A stretch of 64,000 nucleotides of DNA. Source: Clostridium sp. AM30-24. Lineage in GTDB: Bacteria; Bacillota; Clostridia; Lachnospirales; Lachnospiraceae. Numbering within the stretch: the first letter of the stretch is position 1; each line of letters begins with the position of its first letter. The DNA lies in NCBI RefSeq assembly GCF_003480435.1, contig NZ_QUJB01000005.1:1-64000 (forward strand), read 5' to 3'. Below are positions 44,787 through 53,136 of the stretch, in pieces. The translations under genes and the position numbers were made by a program. The notes below the pieces were generated by a model that saw only the letters and a program-made list of their open reading frames with translations, did not search any database and was not told the DNA's origin.

Positions 44787-46787
44787 TTACTGCTCTTTTT
44801 TCTTTTTCTTACCTGTCACGATCACAGCACCTGCTGCAGCTCCCATCAGGGCGATTCCTGCTGCTGTGAAGGCTTTTGTTCCAATTCCACCGGTAGACGG
44901 AACATCCGGATCAATGACCGGGCCGTCAACGATATCCTCTTCGCTGTCGTTGACCCATGCACGGTTCTCCACCTTGTCTCCATCAATGGCTTTGTCAGAG
45001 ACAGCTGCGTCATAGGAAACAATCACCGGCTCTGCATTCTTTAACTCATCATATGTAATATATCCGTCATTGAATGCTGCGATCAGAGCAATACTTACCC
45101 GGAATGTCTCATCGCCTTTTCCGGTTTCTACCTTGTAATACTCTTCTGGAAGTACCCTTCCTTCATTTCCAACTGTCACTTTCAGGGTTGCTTTATCAAA
45201 TTCCAGATTTTTGCTCATCTTGTCATGGAAGATCATACGTTCGGAGAACTTCTCCGGAATATACAATCTCTCTGCATTCGAATCGGAACGCACTACAAAG
45301 CCAGCCAGTTTTGCCGGAAGATGGGATTCCAGAGTAAAGCTTATATTATCGCCCGGTTTTACGCCCTTGATCTCATCCTCACCGTCTGCCTTTTTATCGA
45401 TATCCGGTCTGCTCTCCTTATCGTCCGCATCAAGTCCATGCGCAGCTTTGATCTGCAGCATACCGGTCTTACTTCCGCTGTTTACAAGAACAATATGGTG
45501 CTCACTTTCACCGCCATCGGCATTCCAGCGGCTTCCTTCTGTGTCATCATACCAGCCGTCGATCGCGTGATTACAATCGTCGAGGATCCACTCTTTGTTT
45601 GTGTCTCCAAATTTCAGTGTCGCGTTTTCTCCGTTGTAGATATCGTCGGCACCGTTTCCGGCATGGTTATTGTAGAGAATAACTTTACTGGAAAGACTCA
45701 CCTTTCCCATGTTATGGATGCCGCCGCCAAACTCCAGCTTCTGTGCCTCGTTATTCTTGATGATGCCAGTCCAGATCTCCGCTTTTGCACTGCTCCCCAC
45801 TCCGATTCCTGAGCCTTTATTTTCCATGACTGTGAGGGTTGCCGACTTGTCCACTGTGAAACTTCCGTTTCCCTGAATACGGATTGCTGCTGGGATTGTC
45901 CATTTTGATAATACTTCACATTTATTTCTGTATACATCTACAATTGAGTTATTTTCAATCACACCATTTCCAGTGATATGAATTCCGTTTGCTCCATTTT
46001 CCGATGCACTGAGTGTCGTGTTATCGACAGTCAGATTTCTCGCGCTGAGTCCATGGGCTTTGTTTCCGTCAAAATGGACCGTGCTATGATAAAATTCAAA
46101 ATCTGAACCATTAGATCCGTTTCCGGTGCTATTCACAACATCAATCGTGCTGTCTTTCGCCCTTACAGAAAAGCTCCCGGTAAAACCAGATCGGTTATGA
46201 TCCGAGAGAAATTTTGAATTTTCCAGATTTACATTATATCCCCAGTCACCGCCATCCCACTCCAGGGCATCCTGCGGATAATTTCGAATCTCCAACTTGG
46301 AATCCTTCAGATTCAGCTTATTATTCGAGCCGAAATAGATCGCATGAGTCTTGTCAGCAACACCATTGCCATCCATTACCATCTCTGCGTTCTCCAGATG
46401 CAGCTCTGCATCCTTTGATGCAGAGATCGTCATCCAATTCCATTCTGCTGTATATGGTGTCGACCCGATTCCTTTCAGTTCCACAGCGCAGTTCTTAAAG
46501 GTCAGCTTTTTGCCCCAAAGTGCAATTCCTTTGTCCGTAAATGTAAGATTCTTCTTATCCTCACCACCATCTACCGTCAAGTTCTTGCTCAGATTAAGCC
46601 CACTTGTCGTCTCATTCGTATCAAGAACGATCACCGCTCCATCTGCTGCCGCAGTCACTGCCTCATCAAACGTCTTATAGGTAGTCTCACCAATATGTAC
46701 CTGCGCAAATGCCGAAACCGACATTCCCGCCGTCATCGCAGTCGCTGCCAGGCAGACCATGAAAACCTTGTTTATTTTCTTTTTCAT
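44787..46787 (-). CDS. VPSTGG-anchored parallel-beta-helix surface protein
   Basis: 666 residues. Signal peptide ends at VSAFA (about 28). A beta-helix (about 30-390) with repeated turns (LTFKNCAVELKG, ELHLENAEMVMDG, KLNLKDSKLEI) leads to a pilin-like domain starting DGWYDDTEGSRWNADGG and including DKKADGEDEIKG and FHDKMSKNLEFD, both shared with the broken neighbour. It ends VPSTGGIGTKAFTAAG, a membrane helix and KKKKKEQ. VPSTGG takes the place of LPXTG. The ATG at 46787 has GGAGGGGA. Adjacent to the sortase, it is the best candidate for the main sortase substrate. Confidence 0.88.
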   Translation of the reverse strand: MKKKINKVFMVCLAATAMTAGMSVSAFAQVHIGETTYKTFDEAVTAAADGAVIVLDTNETTSGLNLSKNLTVDGGEDKKNLTFTDKGIALWGKKLTFKNCAVELKGIGSTPYTAEWNWMTISASKDAELHLENAEMVMDGNGVADKTHAIYFGSNNKLNLKDSKLEIRNYPQDALEWDGGDWGYNVNLENSKFLSDHNRSGFTGSFSVRAKDSTIDVVNSTGNGSNGSDFEFYHSTVHFDGNKAHGLSARNLTVDNTTLSASENGANGIHITGNGVIENNSIVDVYRNKCEVLSKWTIPAAIRIQGNGSFTVDKSATLTVMENKGSGIGVGSSAKAEIWTGIIKNNEAQKLEFGGGIHNMGKVSLSSKVILYNNHAGNGADDIYNGENATLKFGDTNKEWILDDCNHAIDGWYDDTEGSRWNADGGESEHHIVLVNSGSKTGMLQIKAAHGLDADDKESRPDIDKKADGEDEIKGVKPGDNISFTLESHLPAKLAGFVVRSDSNAERLYIPEKFSERMIFHDKMSKNLEFDKATLKVTVGNEGRVLPEEYYKVETGKGDETFRVSIALIAAFNDGYITYDELKNAEPVIVSYDAAVSDKAIDGDKVENRAWVNDSEEDIVDGPVIDPDVPSTGGIGTKAFTAAGIALMGAAAGAVIVTGKKKKKEQ

Positions 46788-46817
46788 TTTCGATCCCCTC
46801 CATGTCAATTTATATCG

Positions 46818-46854
46818 AAAAAAGCGCCGTTTTCACTTTTTTGTGAACCGGCGC
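46818..46854 (-). terminator. Internal terminator between sortase and pilin-like genes
   Basis: Minus strand: GCGCCG and CGGCGC arms with inner TTCAC / GTGAA pairs, then six T. It is A-rich on the other side too, so it could work in both directions. It would reduce transcription from the sortase into the VPSTGG genes. Confidence 0.8.
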
Positions 46855-46864
46855 ATTTTTTCCA

Positions 46865-47587
46865 TCATTTTTCCGGTTCTGTTACCCGGTGTCCGCGGAC
46901 AAGGAGCCTGTGGGTATTTACCCCATACGGAGTACAGGTATAAAGCGTCACAAGGTCTTTTCCATTCTGGATATAAAGTTCTTCCGTCTCTTCCGGAAGT
47001 GTTACGAGGATCTGATCCACCTCATACGTGAATGTCTCGTTTAAGACATCCAGAGTGAACCGATCTCCCACTTCCAGTTTGTCCAGGTCAGTGAACAGTT
47101 TCGCCTTCACAAGACCGTTATGGGCAGCCAGCACACAATGGGTATCTTCACCGCCCACCGGCAGGCTTGTCCCATACCAGAAACCAGCGCCCGACTGAAG
47201 CGCCCGCTCTTCCGTTCCGTGGTAAATGGGAATGTGGACCCCGATCTTCGGAATGTCCACATATCCCATCATCCCTGTTCCCCATGGATCCAGAAGGTGG
47301 TCAAGCTCCTCCCGTTCCTCTGCGGGAACCAGAAACTGTTCCTCTTTCTTTGCAAGTCTTTCATTATATTCTCGGGCCGCCTGGATCATTCCTTCGCAGT
47401 CGATCCCCTGAAACCGGTCATACGCCGCAATCGCCTTGTTAAACTGATACTGATAGTACCAGTCACAGATATGCGGGTACAGGAAAATTCCCAGCCCCAG
47501 GAGAAATATGACTGCTATGAGGATCCCGCGCCCGGTGAACCATGAAGGTTTCCTGCCGGAATTACCGGATCCATGCTCCATTTGCAT
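46865..47587 (-). CDS. Class C-like sortase
   Basis: 240 residues. One N-terminal membrane helix (about 20-42), a lid/linker region (DPWGTGMMGYVDIPKIGVHI), and the catalytic core: His in LAAHNGLVKAKLF, Cys in LYTCTPYGVNTHR, and Arg in RLLVRGHR. The TCTPYGVNTHRLLVRG motif is typical of pilus-assembling class C enzymes, but the C-terminal membrane helix usual for that class is absent. It should join VPSTGG/LPQTG proteins to each other or to the wall. Its start overlaps the end of the VWA gene by 26 bp; ATG at 47581 is an alternative. Confidence 0.88.
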   Translation of the reverse strand: MQMEHGSGNSGRKPSWFTGRGILIAVIFLLGLGIFLYPHICDWYYQYQFNKAIAAYDRFQGIDCEGMIQAAREYNERLAKKEEQFLVPAEEREELDHLLDPWGTGMMGYVDIPKIGVHIPIYHGTEERALQSGAGFWYGTSLPVGGEDTHCVLAAHNGLVKAKLFTDLDKLEVGDRFTLDVLNETFTYEVDQILVTLPEETEELYIQNGKDLVTLYTCTPYGVNTHRLLVRGHRVTEPEK

Positions 47588-50500
47588 CTACCTGATATCC
47601 ATCCGGTGTTGTGGTGTTCGCAAGCATTGCGCCAAGTGTTCCCTTGTCGGATGCTGTGTTGAAGTAATACCACTTGCCGTCGATCTCATGCCAGCCGGTG
47701 TACATGTGTCCTCTTGTGTTGTCGTACTGAGTATGGAGATAATACCAGTTGTTGTTCCGGTATAACCAGCCGTCTTCCATCCAGCCGTCTACGTCAAAGT
47801 AGTACCAGTCGGAGCGGCCGTTCCATGTGAGGTATACCCACTCGTCATGCGGGAATGTACCATCATCATAGCAGAACCACCAGCCGTTTAATCTCCAGGT
47901 TCCTGTCGCGTCGCGGTAGCCGCCCTTTGCCTGAATTGCCGCGTCTGTGTAGTATTCCGGACGGTCAAAGTCGATGGCAAATCCGTAGGTGTAGAAACCG
48001 TAGATCGTATCACCGATCTTTAAGTACTCGTTGGACGGAAGTCTTCCGTTGTCCTCCGTGAACTCGCCGCCCTCTAAGATCCAGCGTCCGGACTTACCAG
48101 CTGCGTTTGTGGCTTTGCCTCTTGTGGAGGTGCCATAGTCATAATCACTGTCATCACTGTCACTGCCGCTTGATCTCCACTTGTAGGTGATCGTGAAGGT
48201 CGTTCCATCTTTTCCTACAACATATCCAACCGGGAATTTATCCCAGGTCTGATCGCTGTAACTGCTGCTCTTACCCTTGGATGCAGGAATATCCGCAAGC
48301 GTGAGCTTTGTTCCAACCTCAAAGGTCTTTGTGAGTTCTGTCTGACCGTTCTCTGTAAATGTTCCGTTTACAACAACGAACTTGATTTCGGTGTACTGCT
48401 TCTCAGGTGTCTCCGATGTTTTCTCGCATTTTGCTTTGAAGTTGATCATGATCTCATGATTTTCAGAATACCACTTGCCGTCCTCATCGCAGAAGAGCTT
48501 GACTGTTGCTGCATCGTCTCCTGCATTTGTATGCTTTCCATCTGCATATGCCTTGATGTAATCTTTTGCAAATACAGTAACAACTGCCTCGTTATCGTCT
48601 TCCTTATCTCTTGTGACGCTGTAAGTTCCGGCCATAAGACCGAAGGACTGCGGAGTGTGCTGCTCATCTGTTTCACAGGTTACATTGATCGTTTCTCCAA
48701 ACAGCTTCTTCAGATCATCGTATTCCGGAAGAGCCGGTTTCTCCGGATTGTTTTCGGTACACTTCACAAAGAATCTGATCGGTGTTGTACCCTCTTCGAT
48801 ATCCCAACCGCCATCCGTACGAGCAAGGATCAGTTTTGCTGAAGCGGCTCCCTTAACGTCATGATTGCCATGGGCTGCAATATATTCGTTTACATACGGT
48901 GCTGCCTTTACGGTAAGGATTGCCTTTGTAGTTCCATACCATGAAATCTCATATCCATCCTCCATCAGAGTGTATTCCTCATCCGGATGAGCTGCTGCAT
49001 TGCTGCCTGTATGAACAAGAACGACTCTTTCGATAAGCTCCTCTAACTCTTTAAAGCCCGGAAGTTCCGGATCAGTCGGGATTGGAGTATCCTTTGAGCA
49101 ATCAACCTTAATGGTTGGAATGCTTGTGAGAGCCGGTGCTTCCCATTTCTTTGTCACTGGGTTCCATGTAAGATCGTATGTAATATCTTCTACTGTCACT
49201 GCATGATCGTAATCCACATCCGCATTATACTGCATTGCGTAATATGCACCGATTACTTTCACTTTGCTGACATATTTTCCATTAACAGATCTTACTTCTC
49301 CGATCTCATAGCTGTTCGGAATGTTTAAATCATACTGTTTTGCCTCATGACCGGAATTGGAAGCATTGAGGCACTCTACGATCACTGCAGGCACAATTTC
49401 TGTATCCACCGGTTTCTCCGGTTTGTCCCCTGCACAGTTTACCTTAATCGTTGGAATTTCTGTGAGAGCCGGTGCTTTCCATTTCTCTGTATCTGCGTCC
49501 CATGTAAGATCGTATGTAATATTCTCTACTGTCACTGCATGATCATAATGTACATCCGCATTATACTGCATTGCGTAGTATGCACTGATCACGGTTACTG
49601 TGCTGACGTATTTTCCATTAACAGATCTTACTTCTCCGATCTCATAGCTGTTCGGAATGTTTAAATCATACTGTTTTGCCTCATGACCGGAATTGGAAGC
49701 ATTGAGGCACTCTACGATCACTGCAGGCACAATTTCTGTATCCACCGGTTTCTCCGGTTTGTCCCCTGCACAGTTTACCTTAATCGTTGGAATGCTCGTG
49801 AGAGCCGGTGCTTCCCATGTCTTTGTATCTGCGTTCCATGTAAGATCGTATGTAATATCGCCTACTGTTGTCAGTACATGATCATAATCCACATCCGTAT
49901 TATACTTCTCTGCGTAATATACACCGAACACTTTCACTGTGCTGACGTATTTTCCATTAACGGATCTTACTTCTCCGATCTCATAGCTGTTCGGAATGTT
50001 TAAATCATACTGTTTTGCCTCATGACCGGAATTGGAAGCATTGAGGCACTCTACGATCACTGCAGGCACAATTTCCGTATCCTTCGGTTTACTCGGAACT
50101 TCCGGTTTCTTTTCTGTCCAGTGTGCTTTTACCACAACCTCGGTTCTTGTACCGGCAGCACTTGCTACTGTCGTTCCAGCAGTAAGTTTCTGACCATCAA
50201 GATACCATCCGTCAAAATCATAATTCTCACGTGTCGGAAGTTCATTACCACTTAAGAGTTCAAGAGTGTCTTCACCTCTTGCATTGTCTTTTGTAAGCTT
50301 GTCGGCACCGCTTGTCGCATTTAAGTTATATCCATCTTTTGAGAAGGACCAATCCCATGCACCGCCGTTTGCATCATAAGTGACCTTGTAAATAGTCGGC
50401 TGTGTCTCGACCTTCGTTAAACGAACCGTAACACTGTATGCCTTTCCTTCTGTTGCCATCAGTGGATGCACCATCAATGATGTCATTGCGAAATCCGTTG

Positions 50501-51857
50501 ATGTTACATCTGTTACACGATAACTCTCCGTGCCAATTGTAAGCTCATCATTGGTCTTTGGAATCGTTGTCTCAAAAGCTTTTTCACCGGTAAAACCTAC
50601 CCACTCCGTTACCGGATCCTGAACAGAAGTACCCTTTTCATCAACATAGTTGACTGTCAATGTTGCGCCTGTAATAGACGGTTTCGGGAACTTGATGTGC
50701 TTATCTACCTTATTACCATCTTTTGTATAGGAATAGTTGAATTCTGCATTGCCGTTTAAATCAATCTTTCCGACCTTTTTCTTCGCTTCTTCTGTCAGTT
50801 CCACGGTATAAGTCAATGTCAGCTTATCTTTCATTGTACCGTTGGAATTCCATTTGATCGTGTTCGTATTTTCATCATAGCTGGCAGATCCATCACTTGC
50901 TGTAAGCGTTCCACTTGTCATGGTGATGTTTTCACCTAACGGATCGTTAATGCCACTCGTGATATCTTTAGAGATTGTTTCAAATACCTTCTTTAAGTCC
51001 TCAGCATTTTTTGCATTTAAATTACCTGCATTGGCAAGCGCTTTAAACTTATTTTCATCCATTGAGGTGCCTTTGTCTGTCTTATTTAAGGCGAAGCTTA
51101 CAGTGTATGATTTACCTGTTGCCTTGAAATCTTTTAGTATTTGTTTTTCATTATCATAACGAATCCAAGGCCAAAGTTTGTATTCGCCTTCATGTTCCAT
51201 ATATGTATCAGTACTGCCACCATCAGCAATGATAATTAAGATTTTATTTGTGCCTTCCGGTGCTGCATTTAAAACCTCAATTCCTTTTTTCACTCCAGCA
51301 CTGATAGGGGTTCCGCCTGCCGGAACGACTTGCGTTTTGTAATCCGCCGCCTTATCAACTTGATACGCTCCTTCATCACCCTGAAAATAAATGTAATGGC
51401 ACGTTACACCGGCGTTCTCTAACTCTGTACTCATACTTTCAATTGTATCAATTGCTACATTCCAACGGCTTGGATTCGTCTCATCAACCTTGCCGCATTT
51501 TTTGCCAGAGACACTTCGCTTGTGGTTATGTGTTTCATCCGTACACCATGCCATAGATCCGGATGCATCCAACACAAACGCAACCTCTGTAGGCTTTACC
51601 TGAATTTGATCTTTTGCCTTGGTTGCATCGACCGTTAATGTAATGTCATATTTGCCATCACCGGCCGGTTTTGCTTCTTTGTTTAATGTAATAGCCGTTT
51701 GCGCGCTATCTGTTGTCTCAACTCCATCAAGCGTATAGCTTATTCCAGAGTTGTCTGTAGTAGCATCCGCCAACGACACTCCCGGCACAGACCCAACGAC
51801 CATACAGGCCGTCATGAGTGCTGCCAGAACACGTTTTTTTATTCCGTGCTTCTTCAT
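47562..51857 (-). CDS. Giant VWA-domain surface adhesin with cell wall-binding repeats
   Basis: 1431 residues. Signal peptide (MKKHGIKKRVLAALMTACM, cut near GVSLA). The von Willebrand A domain (about 70-330) has MIDAS motif VLDASGSM and an unusual Cys pair around WCTDETHNHKR...KKCG. Next come MucBP-like and InlB-type repeats (TYDANGGAW... FDGWYLDG), three near-identical blocks of about 112 residues (TEIVPAVIVECLNASNSGHE), two related diverged blocks, and five C-terminal choline-binding-type repeats ending TTPDGYQVDANGAWIR. The ATG at 51857 follows GGAGG nine bases away; the TTG upstream overlaps that site. No LPXTG: attachment would be by the wall repeats. It resembles a pilus-tip adhesin. 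Confidence 0.87.
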   Translation of the reverse strand: MKKHGIKKRVLAALMTACMVVGSVPGVSLADATTDNSGISYTLDGVETTDSAQTAITLNKEAKPAGDGKYDITLTVDATKAKDQIQVKPTEVAFVLDASGSMAWCTDETHNHKRSVSGKKCGKVDETNPSRWNVAIDTIESMSTELENAGVTCHYIYFQGDEGAYQVDKAADYKTQVVPAGGTPISAGVKKGIEVLNAAPEGTNKILIIIADGGSTDTYMEHEGEYKLWPWIRYDNEKQILKDFKATGKSYTVSFALNKTDKGTSMDENKFKALANAGNLNAKNAEDLKKVFETISKDITSGINDPLGENITMTSGTLTASDGSASYDENTNTIKWNSNGTMKDKLTLTYTVELTEEAKKKVGKIDLNGNAEFNYSYTKDGNKVDKHIKFPKPSITGATLTVNYVDEKGTSVQDPVTEWVGFTGEKAFETTIPKTNDELTIGTESYRVTDVTSTDFAMTSLMVHPLMATEGKAYSVTVRLTKVETQPTIYKVTYDANGGAWDWSFSKDGYNLNATSGADKLTKDNARGEDTLELLSGNELPTRENYDFDGWYLDGQKLTAGTTVASAAGTRTEVVVKAHWTEKKPEVPSKPKDTEIVPAVIVECLNASNSGHEAKQYDLNIPNSYEIGEVRSVNGKYVSTVKVFGVYYAEKYNTDVDYDHVLTTVGDITYDLTWNADTKTWEAPALTSIPTIKVNCAGDKPEKPVDTEIVPAVIVECLNASNSGHEAKQYDLNIPNSYEIGEVRSVNGKYVSTVTVISAYYAMQYNADVHYDHAVTVENITYDLTWDADTEKWKAPALTEIPTIKVNCAGDKPEKPVDTEIVPAVIVECLNASNSGHEAKQYDLNIPNSYEIGEVRSVNGKYVSKVKVIGAYYAMQYNADVDYDHAVTVEDITYDLTWNPVTKKWEAPALTSIPTIKVDCSKDTPIPTDPELPGFKELEELIERVVLVHTGSNAAAHPDEEYTLMEDGYEISWYGTTKAILTVKAAPYVNEYIAAHGNHDVKGAASAKLILARTDGGWDIEEGTTPIRFFVKCTENNPEKPALPEYDDLKKLFGETINVTCETDEQHTPQSFGLMAGTYSVTRDKEDDNEAVVTVFAKDYIKAYADGKHTNAGDDAATVKLFCDEDGKWYSENHEIMINFKAKCEKTSETPEKQYTEIKFVVVNGTFTENGQTELTKTFEVGTKLTLADIPASKGKSSSYSDQTWDKFPVGYVVGKDGTTFTITYKWRSSGSDSDDSDYDYGTSTRGKATNAAGKSGRWILEGGEFTEDNGRLPSNEYLKIGDTIYGFYTYGFAIDFDRPEYYTDAAIQAKGGYRDATGTWRLNGWWFCYDDGTFPHDEWVYLTWNGRSDWYYFDVDGWMEDGWLYRNNNWYYLHTQYDNTRGHMYTGWHEIDGKWYYFNTASDKGTLGAMLANTTTPDGYQVDANGAWIR
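49085..50080. repeat. Three 336-339 bp direct repeats inside the VWA gene
   Basis: Blocks starting near 50080, 49740 and 49404 (reading leftward) are nearly identical, with the most conserved 100 bp around CATGACCGGAATTGGAAGCA. Each encodes about 112 residues. The near-identity implies recent duplication or homogenisation. Confidence 0.9.
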
Positions 51858-51891
51858 CTCTCTTTTCCTCCTTTTTTTCAAATCGTGGATC

Positions 51892-51974
51892 GTAACTGTA
51901 TCTCTGTCGAACAGTTACTGTGAGTCAATATTTCAATTGCTGCACACAGGATTCTTCTGCCTCTGTATGCTCAC
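51892..51974 (-). other. Possible 13-codon leader peptide and hairpin before the VWA gene
   Basis: In the 250-bp gap, GTG at 51974 has an excellent GGAGGAG site and reads SIQRQKNPVCSN then TGA (51933). Just after it is the hairpin GTAACTGT / ACAGTTAC (51892-51899, 51911-51918), using the same core word as the dispersed repeats. Together they could form a translated leader with a hairpin, but I see no clean promoter or T run. Confidence 0.25.
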
Positions 51975-52107
51975 AAAGCTCCTCCTTTCCCCCTTGTTCC
52001 TAAAAATTTATAAAAATCACTTCCTAAACTGCATTCTATGCAGCAGAGCTGCCCGGTATTCCTGCGTTTGGGAGTGTTTTTATCAGTATTGTGATCTCCC
52101 TGCGTTG

Positions 52108-52821
52108 TCAGGAATTTTCTTCGCGGTATTTTGCTAAAAACGGATCATATAACCGTTTTTCCGCGTCCAGCCGCGCCTGAACTGCCTCCTCATAGGTTGC
52201 GAAGCTGCCAAGATTGTAGGACTTTCCCTGAAAGCCAATGGAGGCTCTCCATCGATTGTTTTCTCTTCTGTATACTCCGCGATGACCGGAAGTATTATTG
52301 GAAAATGTCTTTCTGCACGCGATCCTCTCCACACAGGTTCCGTCCATAAAATGGATGGCTTTCTTCATATTTACCTTTCTCTGTGCTTCCTGAAGACAGC
52401 CGCAGCTTCTTGTGACCCCGGAGCGGAGATTCTCTTTTCGGCAGATGCATTGTTTTCCACAGTCACACTGACAAAGCCAGTAGTCACTCATCCTGCCCGG
52501 ACGATCCTCGCGATCACCTTCAGACGATCCATTTTGCTCCACCGTGCCTTCTTTTTTTTCTGTCAGCATCGCTGCCGGTCCCAGAACGACAAGCCTGCCG
52601 TACCGCTGTCCGGTGAGATCGAGGCGTTTTTCCTGGAGTCGGATCCGTCTTCTGCATCCACAGCTCTTCGTGTGTCCGTTTTTCAGGTGTGAATCTTCCA
52701 CGGTGCATGTATTCCCGCAGTCACACCGGCACCGCCAATAGGTTTTCGGTTTTCCCGGAATCTTCACTTTTTCAATTACCACGAGACTTCCGTATCGTTC
52801 TCCGATCATACATTTTTTCAT
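52108..52821 (-). CDS. AP2-domain DNA-binding protein with two zinc-knuckle motifs
   Basis: 237 residues, soluble. Two related Cys-rich units, CRCDCGNTCTVEDSHLKNG...SCGC (about 31-55) and CQCDCGKQCICRKENLRSG...SCGC (about 116-142), are followed by a C-terminal AP2/ERF-type domain (NTSGHRGVYRRENNRWRASI, YNLGSFATYEEAVQARLDAE). Bacterial AP2 proteins are known from phages, homing nucleases and a few regulators; there is no HNH motif here, so a regulator is likelier. No ribosome binding site precedes its ATG; instead the stop of a six-codon frame (MDGFFE) overlaps it as ATGA. It lies directly behind the left repeat of the invertible segment and ahead of the surface genes. Confidence 0.8.
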   Translation of the reverse strand: MKKCMIGERYGSLVVIEKVKIPGKPKTYWRCRCDCGNTCTVEDSHLKNGHTKSCGCRRRIRLQEKRLDLTGQRYGRLVVLGPAAMLTEKKEGTVEQNGSSEGDREDRPGRMSDYWLCQCDCGKQCICRKENLRSGVTRSCGCLQEAQRKVNMKKAIHFMDGTCVERIACRKTFSNNTSGHRGVYRRENNRWRASIGFQGKSYNLGSFATYEEAVQARLDAEKRLYDPFLAKYREENS

Positions 52822-52823
52822 TC

Positions 52824-52869
52824 AAAAAAGCCGTCCATGACATAATGTGTATTATGTCATGAACGGCTT
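52824..52869 (-). terminator. Terminator formed with the left inverted repeat (present orientation)
   Basis: On the minus strand AAGCCGT, one T-G pair and CATGACATAAT pair with ATTATGTCATG and ACGGCTT around an ACAC loop, directly followed by T. The GC-rich outer part of the upstream arm (52862-52869) is inside the invertible segment, so this terminator exists only in the orientation shown. Confidence 0.8.
52831..52860 (+). repeat. Left inverted repeat (IRL) of the invertible segment
   Basis: 30 bp whose centre is GACATAATGTGTATTATGTC: 8-bp palindromic arms around the asymmetric core GTGT, a form expected of a tyrosine recombinase crossover site. It matches 28 of 30 bp of the reverse complement of 53102-53131. 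Confidence 0.85.
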
Positions 52870-53101
52870 ATCTTAGATGATTCTGCATCGTTCTTACATG
52901 AAATTTACATGCTTTTTACGCTTCCTAAAGTTAATTTAGAAAAGTGAACCGGTCTGCAAACCCGCTTCCAGGACCGTATGTTTTTTTGAAAATCATGTTA
53001 AAAAAACGCAAAAAAGCAAAAATCCCGGAATATCCATTGAAAACAAAGGCTTTTCGTGATATTATTTTTATGTATATATATGAATACAAGGGGGATTCGT
53101 T
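52861..53101. other. Putative invertible promoter segment (241 bp)
   Basis: The segment has no gene. It contains a strong rightward promoter, TTGAAA (53037-53042), 17 bp, TATTAT (53060-53065), preceded by an A-rich UP-like stretch (53000-53022), and followed by AAGGGGG (53088-53094) and an ATG-ACA-TAA mini frame starting in the right repeat. Bounded by inverted repeats with a tyrosine recombinase 6 bp away, it has the design of a phase-variable promoter. As shown, it reads into the 3' end of the recombinase gene on the opposite strand. Confidence 0.8.
53037..53065 (+). promoter_or_regulatory. Promoter inside the invertible segment
   Basis: TTGAAA-N17-TATTAT with A-tract upstream. It points right in this assembly; inversion would point it left to the AP2 gene. 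Confidence 0.75.
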
Positions 53102-53131
53102 ATGACATAATACACATTATGTCGTAGACGG
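53102..53131 (-). repeat. Right inverted repeat (IRR) of the invertible segment
   Basis: Reverse-complement partner of 52831-52860, with core ACAC on the plus strand. It ends 6 bp before the recombinase stop codon. Confidence 0.85.
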
Positions 53132-53136
53132 ATCCT

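Noticed and set aside
49347..50255. Three similar plus-strand frames starting MTGIGSIEALYDHC
   Set aside because: They are antisense shadows of the triplicated block in the VWA gene.
52822..52870. Palindrome as only a simple terminator of the recombinase gene
   Set aside because: Its 30-bp core recurs in inverted form at 53102-53131 with the asymmetric centre preserved, which a terminator would not need.
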